Source: CAUZJO01 sp963580245
Lineage (GTDB): Bacteria; Sumerlaeota; Sumerlaeia; MVZB01
Direction: 5' to 3'
DNA length: 30,957 nucleotides
Assembly: GCA_963580245.1 (NCBI GenBank)
Contig: CAUZJO010000047.1
Location: 1-30,957, forward strand
The notes beneath the pieces were generated by a model. That model saw only the letters and a list, made by a program, of their open reading frames with translations. It ran no database searches and was not told where the DNA came from. The position numbers and the translations under genes are program-made. The first letter of the stretch is position 1; each line of letters starts with the position of its first letter. Below, piece after piece: positions 24,153 through 30,957 of the stretch.

Positions 24153-24704
24153 ATGGCGTTGACCTATTCAACCATGCTGGAGCTGGGCACCAAGGTGCCC
24201 GACTTCAACCTGCCCGCCACCGACGGCAAGGACCACGGCCCGGCCGATTTCCAGTGGGCCAAGGCACTGCTGATCGTCTTTACCTGCAACCACTGCCCCT
24301 ACGCCCAAGCCGTCGAGGATCGCCTGGTCCGAATCGCCGAGGATTTCGGGCCCAAGGGACTGGGGACGGTCCTGATCAACTCCAACGACGTCGTCAACTA
24401 CCCCGATGATTCGTTCGACAAAATGAAGGAGCGGGCCGAAGCCAAGGGGTTTCCCTTCCCGTATTGCCTGGATGAGACGCAGGACGTGGCCCGCGCGTAC
24501 CACGCGGCCTGCACGCCCGACCCCTTCCTGTTCGACGCCGATCAGCGGCTGGCCTATCGCGGCCGGATCGATGACAACTGGCAGGAGCCCGATAAGGTCA
24601 CCCGCCACGAGTTGCGCGAGGCGATTGAGGCCGTCCTCGAAGGCCGCCCGGCGGCCTCGGAGCAAAACGCTTCGATGGGCTGCAACATCAAATGGAAAGA
24701 GTAG
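24153..24704 (+). CDS. thioredoxin-fold/peroxiredoxin-like protein
   Basis: A 183-residue thioredoxin-fold protein of the redoxin/PRX-like group. VPDFNLPATDGKDH (15-28) is the peroxiredoxin-type lead-in, and the redox pair is CNHCPY (C45, C48), typical of this subgroup. The later segment TPDPFLFDADQRLAYRGRIDD, with its cis-Pro region, is the standard third part of the fold, and the tail ends SMGCNIKWKE, also usual. It has no signal peptide, so it is cytoplasmic and may be reduced by the thioredoxin system encoded by trxB at 4-5 kb. AAAGGAG is 10 bases before the ATG. It is a single-gene unit with its own promoter and terminator. Confidence 0.88.
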   Translation: MALTYSTMLELGTKVPDFNLPATDGKDHGPADFQWAKALLIVFTCNHCPYAQAVEDRLVRIAEDFGPKGLGTVLINSNDVVNYPDDSFDKMKERAEAKGFPFPYCLDETQDVARAYHAACTPDPFLFDADQRLAYRGRIDDNWQEPDKVTRHELREAIEAVLEGRPAASEQNASMGCNIKWKE

Positions 24705-24754
24705 GGGACGGGCCATCCCGCGCCTTCGCCCCGTTGCCGCGAGTTCAACCGACA

Positions 24755-24785
24755 CCCCCCGCCGGCCGTTACGCGGGGGGTTTTT
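24755..24785 (+). terminator. intrinsic terminator
   Basis: CCCCCCGC (24755-24762) pairs perfectly with GCGGGGGG (24773-24780) around a 10-base loop and is followed directly by TTTTT (24781-24785). It ends the thioredoxin-like gene 50 bases after its stop. Confidence 0.9.
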
Positions 24786-24837
24786 ATCTCATCTCCCCGC
24801 CGTAAACATTTTTGAATTCGGATGAAGGATAAGAAAG

Positions 24838-26058
24838 ATGGTGTTCCCGCCCCTGCGATACGTTCAAGCCACGCCGGTCGAGCACGAAGGTCAACGCCTG
24901 GTTGTGTTAAACGACCCCGAGGGAATCATGAGCGATACCTTGGCCGTCCCGATGCCGCTTTATTTCATCATGACGCTGATCGACGGCCGGCGCGACGCGC
25001 AAGGCCTCCAACAGGAAGTCGCCAAGGCTTCGGGAGGTCAGATGATACCCACCGAGGAGATCGAGCGGATCGTCCAGGAACTCGACAGCCACTACCTGCT
25101 GGAGAACGAACGGGCGGCCCAGCGGCGCGAGGAACTGATGCGCGAGTTCGACCTGCTGCAAACGCGACCGGCGGTCCATGCCGGCAAGGCCTATCCCGAC
25201 GACCCCGAGGAGTGCTCGCGGATGTTCGCTGAGATGTTTGATGGGTTGCTCGACGGCGCGGGCGCGCGCGGGCGTCCGCGCGGCCTGGTCTTGCCCCATA
25301 TCGATATGCGGGTGGGCGGACGTTGCCTGGCCAAGGGCTTGGTCACGCTCGATCCGCAAATGCCCCCGGACCTGTATATCATCCTCGGCGTGGCCCATGG
25401 GTTTTCGAAGAACCTGTTCACGCTGACCGACAAATCGTTCGAAACGCCGCTTGGCCTGGCCGAGACCGACCAGGCGGCTGCCGGGCGGCTGCGCGAGCTT
25501 TACGGGGCCGACCGCCTCGACGGTCAGATCGTCCACAAACTCGAGCATAGCGTGGAGTTCCAGGCGGTCAGTTTGCGCTATCACCACCGCGAGGCTCCCG
25601 GGTTCAAAATCCTCCCGATCCTGTGCGGCTCGCTGCATGAGATCATGGAGGACGGGTCGCTCACCCCGCGCGAAGTGCCGGAAGTCGGGGAGTTCATCGA
25701 AGCGATGCGCCGGCTCATCGATGAGCACGAAGGGAACGTTTGCATCATCGCCAGCGTCGATCTCAGTCACGTGGGGCTGAAGTTCGGCGACCCCGAGGGC
25801 GTCAATGAAAACCGCGCCAGGGACGTGCGCTCGGCCGACCAGCGGATGCTCGATCAGATCGCCACGCGCGACGCCGAGGGATTCTTCAACCACTTCCGCG
25901 CCGACGCCAACGCCCGCAACGTGGACGCCGTCACGTCGGTCTACGTGCTGATGCACACCCTGGGCACCGAGGGGGTGGCCGAACAGATTGATTACGAACA
26001 ATGGAAAGAGGAGCCGACCGACTCGATTGTCACTTACGCGAGCGTGGCGATTTATTGA
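24838..26058 (+). CDS. MEMO1 family / AmmeMemoRadiSam system protein B-like
   Basis: A 406-residue protein. Residues about 135-406 match the MEMO1 family: LVLPHIDMRVGG (150-161), ILGVAHGFS (182-190), EHSVEFQ (236-242) and ASVDLSHVG near 305, giving the His residues (H154, H187, H237) that line the pocket in MEMO1-type folds. The first ~110 residues form a small helical/winged-helix-like domain (VPMPLYFIMTLIDGRRD and the following helices), with some likeness to PqqD-type domains. AAGGA lies about 9 bases before the ATG. In other genomes the B protein occurs with an AMMECR1 protein and a radical SAM protein; neither is near here. Function is unknown. It converges with the secreted-domain gene. 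A weak stem (TCGTCT/AGACGA, 26063-26085) follows its stop. Confidence 0.85.
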   Translation: MVFPPLRYVQATPVEHEGQRLVVLNDPEGIMSDTLAVPMPLYFIMTLIDGRRDAQGLQQEVAKASGGQMIPTEEIERIVQELDSHYLLENERAAQRREELMREFDLLQTRPAVHAGKAYPDDPEECSRMFAEMFDGLLDGAGARGRPRGLVLPHIDMRVGGRCLAKGLVTLDPQMPPDLYIILGVAHGFSKNLFTLTDKSFETPLGLAETDQAAAGRLRELYGADRLDGQIVHKLEHSVEFQAVSLRYHHREAPGFKILPILCGSLHEIMEDGSLTPREVPEVGEFIEAMRRLIDEHEGNVCIIASVDLSHVGLKFGDPEGVNENRARDVRSADQRMLDQIATRDAEGFFNHFRADANARNVDAVTSVYVLMHTLGTEGVAEQIDYEQWKEEPTDSIVTYASVAIY

Positions 26059-26134
26059 CGGGTCGTCTCATTCGGTTTTAGACGAACGCTCCCGTCATTC
26101 ATCTCTTCATGCAGGGAATCATACGAACCTCAGC

Positions 26135-28039
26135 TTATTCATACAAATCACCACGACGAGCCTGATTTGCGGGCGGGGTCGTCACACAACCGGATCCGGG
26201 ATCCGGAAGGGGGTTGGAGTCATCCCCGACGTAGATGTTGTCGTAGCACCGGTAGCCGACACAGCAGGTGGCTCCGAAGGCCAGCCAGGCGGGGTCCGTC
26301 GCGTTCGTTCCCGTGTTCCTCGTATCAATCACCGCGCCCGACGAAGCCTCCCGCATGGGGTTCCAGACCCCTCCCTGATCGGAGGACCACTCCCCGTACG
26401 CTCCATCCATGTCGCCCAGCCAAACCCTTATCCAAATCGAAGAGGCGCGTGTTCGGGCGCCGAACCAAGCCTCGCGGAACGCCACTTCGATATTGGGTCC
26501 CGTCCGCCACTGGCAAGTCGATATGAACTTATGGAATGTTTCAGGGCTGCCGTCTCCGATTCCCCCCAAAATTAAACTTTGAGGGAGGCCAACGGGTCCA
26601 TTTACTTCCGAGCCGTTGGGATCGCAATGCCATGGACCGAACGGACTTGATGACTGGGCCATCCAGGGAATCGGGTCGCCATTGACGGTGCCCGGATTCT
26701 CGTGATCACTCCACGACTGGAATTGACAGACAAGGTTATTCCCGCGCGCGAACGGAAGCTTGGCCTCCAGGTAGATGTAGTCGGAGCCGTTGCCGCTCCC
26801 GTCTCCGATCAGAAGCGCGGGATCGGTGTCGCCATCGAGCGTGACGACGTTGACGTATCTCCCGAAATCGTCCGGTGGCATGGTCAGATCGTTGATGTCT
26901 TGAATCGGAAAGCTTGGATTTTCGCCCACCGTAGCGTCTCCCCCCCTGACCCACTTTTCGATATCCACGGGCCCTCCCGCGTTGAAGTCGTCGCAGAAGG
27001 GGAGCGCCGCGATGTTGGGCTCGGGCGTGGGGGTGGGCTCGGGCGTGGGGGTGGGCTCGGATGTGGGCGTGGGTACGGGCGTATCGGTCGGGACGGGCGA
27101 CGGAGTCGGGGTCGGGGTGGCCCCGCACGCGAATGATCCCGGATTCGGGGGGGGATTGGAGTCATCCCCAACATAAATGTTGTCGTACCACCGGTGGCCT
27201 CCAAAGGAGGGGGTGGCTCCAAAGGCCAGCCAGGCGGGGTCGGTCGCATTCGATCCCGTGTCCCTCGTGTCGATGACCGTCCCAGTGCCTTCCTCACGGA
27301 ATGGATTCCAAATTATGCCGGCATCGTCAGACCACTCGCCGTAGGCGCCATCCGTATCGCCTAGCCAAACCCGAATCCAAATCGACGTCGCACGTGTCCT
27401 GGCACCGAGCCAAGCATCGCGGAACGCCACTTCAATATTGGGCCCCGATTGCCAAGCGCAGGTCGATATAAACTTGTGGAAGGTCTCGGGACTCCCGTCT
27501 CCAACTCCCCCTAGAATACCACTTTGAGGGAGCCCAACCGGTCCGTTTACGTCTGAGCCGTTGGGATCGCAATGCCATGGACCATACGGACTTGATGTCA
27601 TGTCCGTCCAAGGAACCGGCTCGCCGTTCACGGTGCCCGGATTCTCGTGATCGCTCCAGGACTGAAACTGACAGACCAAGTTATTCCCGCGCACGAAGGG
27701 GAGCTTGGCCTCCAAGTAGATGTAGTCGGAGCCGTTGCCGCTCCCGTCTCCGATCAGAAGCGCGGGATCGGTGTCGCCATCAAGTGTGACGACGTTGACG
27801 TATCTTCCGCTACTGTTGGCCGGCATGGTCAGATCGTTGATGTCTTGAATCGGAATGCTGTTGGCCGACGCGTCTCCGCCTCGCACCCACGTTGCGATGT
27901 CCACCGGTCCTCCGGCGTTGAAGTCCTCGCAGAATGGGATCAAAGCTGTCGGCTGAGCATTAACATTAGAGGCAAAAGCCCACAGACAAAAGCAGTGGCA
28001 CGCGATCCAGAACGATCCGATTCTCTTCAAGTCATTCAC
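26135..28039 (-). CDS. secreted protein with two tandem copies of an unrecognised ~270-residue domain
   Basis: A signal peptide (hydrophobic 9-24, likely cleavage after NVNA, residue 28) begins a 634-residue protein. The GTG start at 28039 has GAGGAAG at the right distance. Domain A spans about 33-305 and domain B about 345-618, joined by a Pro-Thr-Glu linker (308-341). Both start PFC(E/D)DFNAGGPVDI and share LTMP, GNNLVCQFQSW, GPWHCDPNG, TFHKFISTC, IWIRVWLGD, GAYGEWS and DNIYVGDDSN. The beta-rich, Gly/Asp/Trp-rich layout resembles concanavalin-A/LamG-like jelly rolls, but I recognise no known family. Both copies share Cys at 37/349, 123/438, 157/472, 194/509 and 305/618; domain B adds C592, C593 and C598. 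There is no sorting tail. The upstream gene encodes a single-domain paralogue. Confidence 0.75.
   Translation of the reverse strand: MNDLKRIGSFWIACHCFCLWAFASNVNAQPTALIPFCEDFNAGGPVDIATWVRGGDASANSIPIQDINDLTMPANSSGRYVNVVTLDGDTDPALLIGDGSGNGSDYIYLEAKLPFVRGNNLVCQFQSWSDHENPGTVNGEPVPWTDMTSSPYGPWHCDPNGSDVNGPVGLPQSGILGGVGDGSPETFHKFISTCAWQSGPNIEVAFRDAWLGARTRATSIWIRVWLGDTDGAYGEWSDDAGIIWNPFREEGTGTVIDTRDTGSNATDPAWLAFGATPSFGGHRWYDNIYVGDDSNPPPNPGSFACGATPTPTPSPVPTDTPVPTPTSEPTPTPEPTPTPEPNIAALPFCDDFNAGGPVDIEKWVRGGDATVGENPSFPIQDINDLTMPPDDFGRYVNVVTLDGDTDPALLIGDGSGNGSDYIYLEAKLPFARGNNLVCQFQSWSDHENPGTVNGDPIPWMAQSSSPFGPWHCDPNGSEVNGPVGLPQSLILGGIGDGSPETFHKFISTCQWRTGPNIEVAFREAWFGARTRASSIWIRVWLGDMDGAYGEWSSDQGGVWNPMREASSGAVIDTRNTGTNATDPAWLAFGATCCVGYRCYDNIYVGDDSNPLPDPGSGCVTTPPANQARRGDLYE
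26180..26998 (-). repeat. tandem domain duplication, copy B
   Basis: Second domain of the secreted protein. It is offset 945 bases (315 codons) from copy A over the best region. Residues 394-430 are identical to 79-115 of copy A, and the underlying DNA differs at only a few bases there, so the duplication or later conversion is recent in that part. Confidence 0.75.
27016..27069. repeat. three 18-bp tandem repeats in the linker
   Basis: Units TGGGCTCGGGCGTGGGGG at 27016-27033 and 27034-27051 are identical and a third at 27052-27069 differs by two bases. They encode the Pro-Thr-Pro-Glu linker on the minus strand, each unit adding six residues, and could vary in number by slippage. Confidence 0.85.
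27125..27943 (-). repeat. tandem domain duplication, copy A
   Basis: First domain of the secreted protein, the partner of copy B at 26180-26998 (see that entry). Confidence 0.75.
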
Positions 28040-28064
28040 GGTACATCTTCCTCATAGATAAACA

Positions 28065-28092
28065 CTCTCCCGGTCCCAAGGGACCGGGAGAG
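28065..28092 (-). terminator. perfect 13-bp hairpin between the two secreted-domain genes
   Basis: CTCTCCCGGTCCC (28065-28077) and its exact complement (28080-28092) are separated by AA. On the minus strand it follows the 307-residue gene by about 70 bases and is trailed by TGTTTATCT, a weak U-tract. It may end or attenuate transcription before the tandem-domain gene, whose ribosome site starts about 12 bases beyond. A two-base loop is too tight to form as drawn, so the closing pair would open. Confidence 0.5.
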
Positions 28093-28160
28093 GCGATGGT
28101 TCGCTTGATAGCCACTGCGGCTTCGAGTTCGATTTCGAGTGAAATCGAAGCGTCCCTCTC

Positions 28161-29084
28161 TTATTCGACGACGAAATCGGACAGTTCGGCTGGTACTTCA
28201 AACCCAGAGGGATTGGATAGAGAGTTGGAATCATCTCCTATTTCAACGTGGTCGTACCAACGGTGACCACCACCACTTTGGGGGCCTCCAATGGCCATGT
28301 ATACCGGATCAGTGGCACTCGCTCCTCCCACTCCCATGTCTCTAAGGTCGATGACCGTTCCAGTGCCTTCCTCGCGAAATGGATTCCAAGTCGCGCCGGC
28401 ATCGGCGGACCACTCGCCGTAGGCACCTTCGGTGTTGCCCAGCCAGACCCTGATCCAAATTGCGTTTACCCGATCGGTCGCGGCATTCCAGGCATCCACG
28501 AACGCCTGCTCAATATTCGGACCCGATTGCCACGCAGAGGTTGCAATGAATCTAGCATTGGTGGGGCCGCCGTCGCCAACGCCTCCAAGAATAAAGCTTT
28601 GAGGAAGGCCAACGGGACCATCCGTGCCCGATCCGTCCGGATCGTTATGCCAAGGTCCATAGGGTCTGGTCGTTACGGATGTCCACGGCAGGACCGTGCC
28701 ACCCACGGAGGCTGGGGCCGCGGGGTTGCCCCATGATGCAAATTGAGCAACTACGTTGTTGCCCCGGCTAATCGGCGTTTGATATTCGACATAGACATAG
28801 TCGGAGCCGTTGCCAATCCCATCGGCGATCAATAGCGCCCCGTTGATGTCGCCATCGGCCGTGACCACATTCAGAAAGCGGGAAGCAATCGAGGCCGGAA
28901 TAGAAAGGTCGCCGTGATCCTGGAATGCGTTGGCGCTCCCAGTACCCTTGACCCAGTTCGTGAGATCTAGCGGACCGCTATCAAATTCATCGGAAAAAAT
29001 GGGGGCGGCGGTTGCCGGGGAATAAATCGTAATCAACAGCAGCCACGCAGACAAAAACAACGCTACTCTTTTACAGATACTCAT
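28161..29084 (-). CDS. secreted single-domain paralogue of the tandem-domain protein
   Basis: A 307-residue protein with a clear signal peptide (LFLSAWLLLITIYS, cleavage near ATAA, residue 27). The mature part aligns over its whole length with each domain of the neighbouring 634-residue protein: GNGSDYVYVEY, RGNNVVAQFASW, GPWHNDPDG, GPVGLPQSFILGGVGDGG, IWIRVWLGN, GAYGEWS, GTGTVID and HRWYDHVEIGDDSN. Each Cys of the tandem domains is replaced (Ser, Ala, Asn, Ser), and the only Cys lies in the signal peptide. GAGGAG lies 12 bases before the ATG. GC content looks lower here (about 53-55% by eye) than in the core genes. Function unknown; probably an exported binding or surface protein. Confidence 0.75.
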   Translation of the reverse strand: MSICKRVALFLSAWLLLITIYSPATAAPIFSDEFDSGPLDLTNWVKGTGSANAFQDHGDLSIPASIASRFLNVVTADGDINGALLIADGIGNGSDYVYVEYQTPISRGNNVVAQFASWGNPAAPASVGGTVLPWTSVTTRPYGPWHNDPDGSGTDGPVGLPQSFILGGVGDGGPTNARFIATSAWQSGPNIEQAFVDAWNAATDRVNAIWIRVWLGNTEGAYGEWSADAGATWNPFREEGTGTVIDLRDMGVGGASATDPVYMAIGGPQSGGGHRWYDHVEIGDDSNSLSNPSGFEVPAELSDFVVE

Positions 29085-29560
29085 GATTAAGTCTTCTCCT
29101 CAGATTTGGATTTAGAGAAAAGATTGTGTATCGGCGGCAAATTGGACGTGCGGCCTAATACGGTAAACGATCCGTCGGCTAAAGGCTCATAGGCTGCTCC
29201 TCTTATTCAGATCCGAGCGATTTATCAATCCGTTTGCGCCACTTCAAATTTTGGCCTCCCTGCTAACTCCATAGGCCCCAGTCTGCACTCCCACACGTCA
29301 CCGTCTCCGCTAGCGGGGTCAGCTTCATGGATGGTCTACACTTCGGGAGCATAGTGAATGTCAACAATGATTTTTGGGCCGACAGGCCGGGGTGGCACAA
29401 CATCTGCGTGGGAGGGGTCAAGGGCACGGTTTTGGGGGACCAATCGTCCGATGAGAATGTAAACCCTTGATTTACAATGACTTAGAGCGCTAAGCGGGGC
29501 TGGTTGAACAGCTCGAACATGCCTCGCGAGCTCAATATTGACCCCGCCCCCCGGGAATAG
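29085..29560. other. gene-free, lower-GC stretch
   Basis: About 475 bases with no convincing open frame, RNA gene or terminator. The left part must contain the promoter of the secreted-domain gene, but none is clear enough to call. The right part adjoins the dehydrogenase relic. Confidence 0.5.
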
Positions 29561-29617
29561 CCCCCATTCCATCAGATCAATTCCTGGGGGCCGGTCGCAA
29601 AGCATCCACCGGCCTCT

Positions 29618-29850
29618 CCGGTACCCGCCGCCTTGAGTCTTGAGCAGGCCGCCCTGACCGAACCCGCCCCGATTGGAGTCCCCCCCGTGGGTCGATCGGG
29701 GGTAAGATCGGGGGACACTGGGATCGTCATCGGCGGCGGGATGCTCGGCCGGCCGGCCATTCAGACCTTGAAACTCGCGCGCCGCGGTCGGATCATCGCC
29801 CTTGATCTCGACGATCGAGGAAGGGCCGACGGGGTTCGATCGACTGGTTC
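29618..29850 (+). pseudogene. relic of a medium-chain (MDR) dehydrogenase
   Basis: The translation upstream of the SDR contains, in one frame, LSLEQAALTEP, then VGRSGVRSGDTGIVIGGGM, LGRPAIQTLKLARRGRII and ALDLDD. This order matches the middle of zinc-type alcohol/threonine/sorbitol dehydrogenases, from the helix before the Rossmann fold (EQAALTEP) through the GxGxxG loop (GGGMLG) to the strand ending in Asp that binds NAD ribose (ALDLDD). After about 29820 the likeness stops. The N-terminal catalytic half with its zinc ligands and the C-terminus are missing, so it is a fragment in frame with the SDR rather than a working fusion domain. Confidence 0.6.
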
Positions 29851-29962
29851 ATCGCGACGCCGGCTTGATGAAGGTGATCCTTCATTCCTGAATTTACCCG
29901 GATCAATCTTTCTGGCTCAGACCATGGGACCTAAAGCCCCAAACCGCCCCGCCGCGACTGAA

Positions 29963-30715
29963 ATGACGACAAAAAGCGCGTCCAGCAAGGTCGCGATCGT
30001 GACCGGAGCAGCCAAGGGGCTGGGACTGGAGACCGCAAAGGAATTTGCGCGGCGCGGGATCATTCCCATTTTAACCGACATCGACGTCAAGAGACTTTCG
30101 GAAGCGTCGAAACTGGTCGCGAAGATCGACGATCGAGCTCGGGGGTTTAGACTGGACGTCACCAAGAAAACTCAGTGGGTGAAGGTCTTGGACCGCGTGC
30201 ACAAGGAGTTCGGCGCCATTCATATTCTAGTCAACAATGCCGCGGTCGTCCCGATGACGAAATTCGAGGAAGTTTCAGAGGCTGAGTGGGACAAGGTGTT
30301 TGCCGTGAATTTGAAGGGCACGCTGTTCGGCTGTCAAACCGTCGCTCCCGCCATGCGCGCTCAGAAATGGGGAAGGATCATCAATATGGCCTCACAAGCG
30401 GGCAAAACGGGAGGCCTGGTCCTCGGGCCGCATTACCCCGCGAGCAAAGCCGCCGTGATTTGCTTGACGAAGTCCGTGGCTCTTGCCTTGGCTCCCTATA
30501 ACGTGACGGTCAATGCGGTCGCCCCTGGAATCATTAACACGGAACTGCTTGAGACGATTCCCGGCATTCGCAAGCACTTCGTCCACATCCCGCTCGGCCA
30601 AAAACCCGGTGAACCGATTGATGTGGCCAAGACGATCGCGTTTCTAGCCAGTGAAGACGCGCGGTATATAACGGGAGAGATTGTAGATGTTAACGGAGGC
30701 CTGTTAATGGATTAG
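29963..30715 (+). CDS. SDR family oxidoreductase
   Basis: Classical short-chain dehydrogenase of 250 residues. It has VTGAAKGLG (13-21) for the cofactor, NNAA (91-94), Ser144 and Tyr158/Lys162 in YPASK, and the ending VNGGLLMD. Asp at the end of beta-2 (LTDID, 38-41) suggests NAD(H) preference. The substrate is unknown; sugar alcohols and 3-oxoacyl groups are the common choices. The ATG at 29963 starts just before the fold; an earlier in-frame ATG at 29924 or the TTG at 29633 would add a tail that is a relic of another enzyme, so the shorter start is chosen. No ribosome site is seen. An IS remnant begins directly after its stop. Confidence 0.8.
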   Translation: MTTKSASSKVAIVTGAAKGLGLETAKEFARRGIIPILTDIDVKRLSEASKLVAKIDDRARGFRLDVTKKTQWVKVLDRVHKEFGAIHILVNNAAVVPMTKFEEVSEAEWDKVFAVNLKGTLFGCQTVAPAMRAQKWGRIINMASQAGKTGGLVLGPHYPASKAAVICLTKSVALALAPYNVTVNAVAPGIINTELLETIPGIRKHFVHIPLGQKPGEPIDVAKTIAFLASEDARYITGEIVDVNGGLLMD

Positions 30716-30721
30716 TCGATC

Positions 30722-30957
30722 CTGAAAAAGCCCTGCTCAAGCAGCCCAGCCGATCAGAGCTGAACTCGGGTGAACCAGAGGCATCCGTTTTCGACTCGTG
30801 ATTTGCGCCAGACGCAGCAAAAGATAATGCAAAACCGCCGCGTGGGCCAGCAGTTTCCTGAAATTCATCCCCGCCGCGCTTGCGATTGCATTGAACGCGT
30901 CGCCCTCGGCGTCCCACAGCCGGCAGCGATCCATGCGGTGTTCTTGTTTGAGATGCC
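30722..30957 (-). mobile_element. right part of an IS5-family insertion sequence, cut by the window edge
   Basis: The transposase C-terminus is at 30737-30957 and a short non-coding end follows. GGGCTTTTTCAGG on the minus strand (30734-30722) may be part of the terminal inverted repeat, but the other end is outside the window, so the boundary and any target duplication cannot be fixed. Confidence 0.6.
30737..30957 (-). CDS. IS5-family transposase, C-terminal fragment (5' end outside window)
   Basis: Partial gene entering from the right edge. The visible 73 residues read GHLKQEHRMDRCRLWDAEGD, then AFNAIASAAGMNFRKLLAHA and a hydrophobic tail. H(L)K-EHRM-RC-L---EGD--NA---AAG-N is the C-terminal signature of IS5/IS1182-like transposases, in which the Glu of the DDE triad lies in this region. 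The tail of about 25 residues after the signature ends at a TAA at 30737. Whether the rest is intact cannot be seen. Confidence 0.75.
   Translation of the reverse strand, partial: HLKQEHRMDRCRLWDAEGDAFNAIASAAGMNFRKLLAHAAVLHYLLLRLAQITSRKRMPLVHPSSALIGWAA

Noticed and set aside
26063..26085. TCGTCT/AGACGA stem after the MEMO1-like gene as a terminator
   Set aside because: The stem is short, the loop is 11 bases and no T-run follows.
29180..29200. Three-codon mini-ORF with a good ribosome site before the secreted-domain gene
   Set aside because: Too short to judge as a leader peptide, with no hairpin pair around it to suggest attenuation.
29336..29605. An 89-codon minus-strand frame near the dehydrogenase relic
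   Set aside because: No recognisable product; it is antisense to and beside a decayed gene region.

Overview
The window is GC-rich (roughly 60% by eye) bacterial chromosome, dense with housekeeping genes on both strands, with an accessory, partly decayed stretch at its right end. Several features point to a free-living member of the PVC/FCB-adjacent phyla (Sumerlaeota, Hydrogenedentota, Planctomycetota or similar): a GspG-like pseudopilin with a long C-terminal domain, a decayed secreted SUMF1-type protein, Pro-Thr linkers between secreted domains, dispersed short palindromes around CCCTGAAGGGG/GTGGGT cores, and a divergent short DnaK. No 16S rRNA or other decisive marker is present, so the phylum is an inference.

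Layout. 0-2.8 kb (+): grpE and a non-canonical dnaK. 2.8-6.5 kb (-): family-4 glycosyltransferase, thioredoxin reductase, a small three-helix membrane protein and a GspG-like pseudopilin whose upstream region holds four tandem degenerate 20-bp repeats. 7-8.8 kb (+): a large GT-C type membrane glycosyltransferase. 9.1-10.8 kb (+): acpP and fabF. 10.8-13.9 kb (-): gmk, icd and a ferredoxin-NADP reductase. 14.2-15.8 kb (+): a SUMF1-family pseudogene with a frameshift and an in-frame stop, then a short ORF made of degenerate 18/19-codon repeats. 15.8-21.4 kb (-): alaS, a UDP-glucuronate-decarboxylase-like epimerase and an S41 C-terminal processing protease. 21.7-22.9 kb: cupin (+) and fabG (-). 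22.9-24.1 kb: a palindrome-rich intergenic repeat cluster and rplS (L19) with an unusual 80-residue acidic tail. 24.1-26.1 kb (+): a thioredoxin-fold/peroxiredoxin-like protein with a clear terminator, and a MEMO1/AmmeMemoRadiSam-B family protein. 26.1-29.1 kb (-): two neighbouring genes for an unrecognised secreted domain family, one with two tandem copies. 29.6-31.0 kb: a relic of a medium-chain dehydrogenase, an SDR oxidoreductase (+), and the C-terminus of an IS5-family transposase (-) cut by the window edge.

Functional themes are fatty acid synthesis (acpP, fabF, fabG), protein folding and redox (grpE/dnaK, trxB, thioredoxin-like protein), envelope glycan assembly (GT4, GT-C, UXS-like) and translation (alaS, rplS). 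Consensus-like sigma70 promoters can be read upstream of acpP, icd, the SUMF1 pseudogene, rplS and the thioredoxin-like gene. The most unusual material is the secreted domain family at 26.1-29.1 kb, in which four cysteines present in both tandem copies are all absent from the single-domain paralogue, and the 20-bp repeat array upstream of the pseudopilin. I did not find a defence system, CRISPR array, tRNA or rRNA.
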